Under the pieces are notes generated by a model. It did no database searches. It was given only the letters and a program-made list of their open reading frames with translations, and had not been told where the DNA came from. The position numbers were made by a program, and so were the translations under genes. From Bacillota bacterium (GTDB lineage: Bacteria > Bacillota > JADQBR01), in NCBI GenBank assembly GCA_016278515.1, contig JADQBR010000025.1, positions 1 to 50,858 on the forward strand: a DNA stretch of 50,858 bases, given 5' to 3'. This document shows, piece after piece, positions 50,123 to 50,858 of this stretch (the first letter of the stretch is position 1; each line of letters begins with the position of its first letter).

Positions 50123-50629
50123 TTAAAATTTGTAGATAGGCTCAATAGACGTCCATCCTTTTAATTTACCATATTTGCACAGCATATCATATAAATATAT
50201 CTCGTTTTTAAGAAACCCAAATATCATTTGCCTCAAGGAATCGGTAGTAACCATCGAGCGACCTACTCGGGCTGAATAATCGATAAAGTTATTACACCCA
50301 ACGAATATCTTTTGGAATATAAACCGATCATTAGGCTGACTATTTTCAGTATTTATTGATTTGGGAGGCCTTTCCGGTAGAGGCACTTTATATTTGTCCA
50401 GCTGCTCCTCCAATTTGTTGACTTGATCCTCCAATATGTTTTTTAAGCCATAATTTATTAATTGCTTGAATTCTTTGTCGTGGGCATGATTATGGTAAAA
50501 TTGAGTTTCTTCAATACATATATATCTGGCAACTAGAAAGTCCCAAAGAAGACCAGCCTCCAAAATACCTATTTCTGGCCCTACTGCTGTATCAGTTTTC
50601 CCAATGTGAAAATTATTTATTTGGACCAT
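50123..50629 (-). CDS. DUF3231-like protein (CotF/ferritin-like helical bundle)
   Basis: The 168 residues resemble one module of DUF3231: 'AGLLWDFLVARYICIEET' in the first helix, 'VNKLEEQLDKYKVPLPERPP' in the middle (the LPLP-x-x-P turn is typical) and C-terminal helices. Histidines and glutamates (ETQFYHNHAHDKEF, 42-55) could bind metal. DUF3231 proteins usually have two such modules; this has one. Related CotF-like proteins are found in spore coats of Bacilli and Clostridia. AGAAGG lies six bases before the ATG. No operon partners are visible. Confidence 0.65.
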   Translation of the reverse strand: MVQINNFHIGKTDTAVGPEIGILEAGLLWDFLVARYICIEETQFYHNHAHDKEFKQLINYGLKNILEDQVNKLEEQLDKYKVPLPERPPKSINTENSQPNDRFIFQKIFVGCNNFIDYSARVGRSMVTTDSLRQMIFGFLKNEIYLYDMLCKYGKLKGWTSIEPIYKF

Positions 50630-50769
50630 AACTAACCTTCTCTCTAAACATAGAATTAGCCGAACATTTAGGGCCCTATCCCTTTATATATTTATATTCT
50701 GCAAATAACCAACTTTTAATTCGCCCCGGCACAAAATATTGTGCAGAATAGCTCTAGATCCCAGAAATG

Positions 50770-50795
50770 CAAAAAATCCCGCCGAATGGCGGGAT
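50770..50795 (-). terminator. terminator after the tRNA gene
   Basis: ATCCCGCC pairs with GGCGGGAT around a four-base loop (50776-50783 and 50788-50795), and on the minus strand TTTTTTGC follows. It lies 11 bases after the tRNA 3' end, so this tRNA is the last in its transcript. Confidence 0.88.
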
Positions 50796-50806
50796 AATAA
50801 ACATTT

Positions 50807-50858
50807 TGGTGGGCGATACTGGATTTGAACCAGTGACTTCTACGATGTCAACGTAGCA
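50807..50858 (-). tRNA. tRNA-Val (anticodon GAC), 3' part only
   Basis: The minus strand shows the end of a tRNA: anticodon stem CTACG/CGTAG around the loop TTGACAT (anticodon GAC at 50849-50847), a five-base variable loop, T arm ACTGG-TTCAAAT-CCAGT and acceptor strand ATCGCCC, discriminator A and an encoded CCA. The D arm and 5' acceptor strand lie outside the window. Confidence 0.93.

Noticed and set aside
1-50858. Prophage, transposon or genomic-island boundaries
   Set aside because: I found no integrase, transposase, terminal repeats or tRNA-linked attachment duplicates; the respiratory island is flanked by ordinary housekeeping genes.

Overview
The window reads as a chromosomal segment of a low-to-medium GC, anaerobic, spore-forming Firmicute of the Clostridia/Peptococcaceae type. 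Evidence for this is the sporulation-associated genes (YunB, YtxC, a YqzL-like small ORF, a LysM protein, a Gln-rich protein with gamma-SASP-like spacing), three T-box leaders on aminoacyl-tRNA synthetase genes, the infC-rpmI-rplT order behind an L20-type leader, strong AGGAGG ribosome binding sites and lipoprotein-anchored respiratory enzymes. No prophage, transposase, integrase or CRISPR array is visible. Genus cannot be read from the sequence.

Layout. 1-5.7 kb: a possible small membrane ORF, yunB, tyrS behind a T-box, and the divergent bifunctional penicillin-binding protein. 5.7-15.7 kb: a nitrogen-oxide respiration island on the minus strand. In transcription order it holds a tetraheme NapC/NrfH-type cytochrome, a heptaheme hydroxylamine-oxidoreductase-like (HAO) cytochrome, napD, a soluble NapG-type ferredoxin, a lipoprotein NapB, a Tat-lipoprotein NapA, a NapH-NapG fusion and an orphan hydrogenase-maturation-type protease. 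A two-component system whose sensor has its own CxxCH heme motif lies just upstream. 15.9-25.8 kb: mutS2, a double-domain U32 peptidase-family protein, NIF3, an iPGM-like metalloenzyme, a 3-methyladenine glycosylase, polX and zapA. 25.8-34.4 kb: translation block, with pheST (T-box), a YqzL-like ORF, an SpoU methyltransferase, rplT-rpmI-infC (AUU start, L20 leader) and thrS (T-box). 34.4-36.5 kb: DUF445, ytxC, a small ferredoxin and a 41-codon ORF. 36.5-47.5 kb: a complete Tad/Flp pilus operon (two flp pilins, tadV, tadE, tadG-like, cpaB, tadZ, tadA, tadB, tadC, DUF192, unknown membrane protein) behind a DegS/DegU-like pair. 47.5-50.9 kb: LysM protein, Gln/Asn-rich repeat protein, ZIP transporter, DUF3231-like protein and the 3' part of a tRNA-Val.

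The most interesting unit is the nap-HAO island. Nitrate would be reduced to nitrite by NapAB. The NrfH-like quinol oxidase plus the HAO-like cytochrome would then take nitrite or hydroxylamine onward in place of a NrfA nitrite reductase, which is absent here. Several parts look adapted to a one-membrane cell: lipid-anchored NapA and NapB, and a NapH-NapG fusion with a Tat-like motif in the middle of a polytopic protein.
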